This document shows positions 47,565 to 48,644 of a stretch of 48,644 bases of DNA, piece after piece (the first letter of the stretch is position 1; every line of letters starts with the position of its first letter). The notes beneath the pieces were generated by a model. It had not been told where the DNA came from. It searched no databases and saw nothing but the letters and a program-made list of their open reading frames with translations. Origin of the DNA: Saccoglossus kowalevskii (taxonomy: Eukaryota; Hemichordata; Enteropneusta; Harrimaniidae); assembly GCF_000003605.2 (NCBI RefSeq), contig NW_003128862.1, positions 984,770-1,033,413 of the forward strand. Direction: 5' to 3'. Both the position numbers and the translations under genes were made by a program.

Positions 47565-48475
47565 CCTGTATCTTAGAAATGCCTGTACCAATCACAATCA
47601 AATTTCACACATACATCATACATGATATTATACATATGCACTTCAATTTGTTTCACAATCTAATATAAGATGGCCGAATGGCGGCCATTTTTGTGCTAAC
47701 AAATCCTAAAAATCAACCATTTCTCGGCTGTTTACAGATGGATTTTGTTCAAACTTGGTATATACATTAGACATTATGGGCATTGATGCAAATAATTTTG
47801 TTTTCTAGATAAGATTCAAAATGGCCGACTGGCGGCCATTTTGTATTAATAAATGTGGTTCTCGTGCCATATCTCTGACTTGCTTTCACTGATTATGTTA
47901 ACATTTTAAATATTCATTATACATCATGTCATAGATAGACAGATATATTGATTTGACGATAATATTCAAAATGGCCAAATGGTGGCCTTTTTTGTGCTAA
48001 ACAATCATCAAATATCAAGCATTTCTGGCAGTTATGGATGGATTTCGTTCAAACTAGGTACTTATATTAGACATTACAGGTTCCTGGTGCACATCGTTCA
48101 TTTTTCAGATCATATTCAAAATGGCTGTTTGGCTGCCATTTTGTTTCAATGAATGGGCTTCTAGACCCATATCTCCAACTTGTTTTGACTGATTATATTT
48201 TCAAATTTTAAATATTCATTACACATCATGTCATAGATAAACAGATATATTGGTTTGACTATCCTATTCAAAATGGCCGAATAGTGGTCATTTATGTGCT
48301 AAAAATCATCAAATATCAAGCATTTATTGGTGGATTTCGTTCAAACTTGGTACATACATTAGACATTACGGGTTCCTGATGCTCATTTTATTTTTCAGAT
48401 TGGATTCAAAATGGCTGACTGGCGGCCATTTTGTTTTAATGATTGGGCTTCTAGAGCCATATCTCTTAAATGCTT
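47565..48475 (+). repeat. Tandem array of ~150-bp monomers arranged as ~300-bp dimers (ATGGCC family, plus orientation)
   Basis: Each monomer opens with a dyad of the form ATGGCCG(N)2-4TGGCGGCCATTTTG. The starts are at 47670, 47821, 47971, 48121, 48273 and 48411. Monomers alternate between type A (..atcaaatatcaagcatttct..ggatttcgttcaaac..acattagacatta) and type B (..gggcttctagacccatatct..tttaaatattcattacacatcatgtcatagat). This makes a higher-order ABABAB array with a 300-bp period. The last monomer fades out near 48475. It is non-coding. Confidence 0.93.
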
Positions 48476-48644
48476 AAGTTAGCAGAATAGTTTTTTGGGC
48501 ACTTTTCACATTTGTTTTTGAAAATCACACGAATAGCTCCCTAAGGCATGCTACATACATGGGTGTATTTATTTTATTGAAAAAAAAATATCTTGTACAA
48601 GTAAACTGATTTTTTTCTTGTTTGCAAACAAATTGCCAAGTTTC

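Noticed and set aside
47243-47601. Overlapping frames of 66 and 106 codons
   Set aside because: Explained by the dyad of the foldback element and the GTGCGTGC repeat.
1-48644. Prokaryotic or viral genes, CRISPR array, rRNA
   Set aside because: No dense coding, no ribosome-binding-site-like spacing, no regularly spaced direct repeats with unique spacers, and no rRNA-like blocks.

Overview
The window looks like eukaryotic, most likely metazoan, non-coding DNA. It is AT-rich (roughly 35-37% G+C by eye), has no operon-like dense coding, carries many microsatellites, short foldback (MITE-like) elements and degenerate satellites, and contains one assembly gap of 878 N. The last 1 kb holds a hairpin, a GTGCGTGC-type microsatellite and ~150-bp tandem repeats built around ATGGCCG..GGCCAT. 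That layout resembles the pearl/CvA-type, Helitron-related repeats described in bivalve molluscs, so a marine invertebrate, plausibly a mollusc, is my best guess. This rests on repeat style only; I recognise no protein.

Layout. 1-11.4 kb is mostly featureless single-copy-looking AT-rich DNA, with one possible minus-strand exon (5880-6142), a 16-bp hairpin (10860-10895) and an 18-bp palindrome (11382-11399). 11.5 kb has a pure CTACA microsatellite. 13.9-14.8 kb has a GC-rich foldback tip and a degenerate 'tctaccatagag' minisatellite. 16.8-17.2 kb has a 76-bp duplication and an inverted repeat. 17.2-19.5 kb (minus strand) has three candidate exons that join in frame, a stop codon and a downstream AATAAA; this is the best protein-coding hypothesis here. 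A TTAA-flanked foldback element lies just upstream of the proposed last exon. 24.1-24.5 kb is a CpG-rich patch. 26.9-27.4 and 39.6-40.1 kb are two copies of one dispersed repeat. The first runs into a CGTATAC-rich array (27.45-27.85 kb) and the second into a 268-bp tandem duplication (to 40.56 kb). 32.1-33.07 kb is the assembly gap plus a (CA)n tract. 34.76-35.58 kb is a degenerate ~80-bp repeat. 41.27-41.35 kb is (TA)n. 42.56-43.1 kb and 47.5-48.48 kb are copies of the ATGGCC repeat family in opposite orientation. 45.9-46.54 kb has a CCAAT/TATA/poly(A)-signal combination that could be a small transcription unit or an LTR.

Limits. Almost all open frames (60-135 codons) are about as long as expected by chance in six frames of this much AT-rich DNA, or are forced open by simple repeats, so they are not annotated as genes. 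No tRNA, rRNA, CRISPR array or complete transposase/reverse transcriptase gene was found. Candidate exons are marked as hypotheses.
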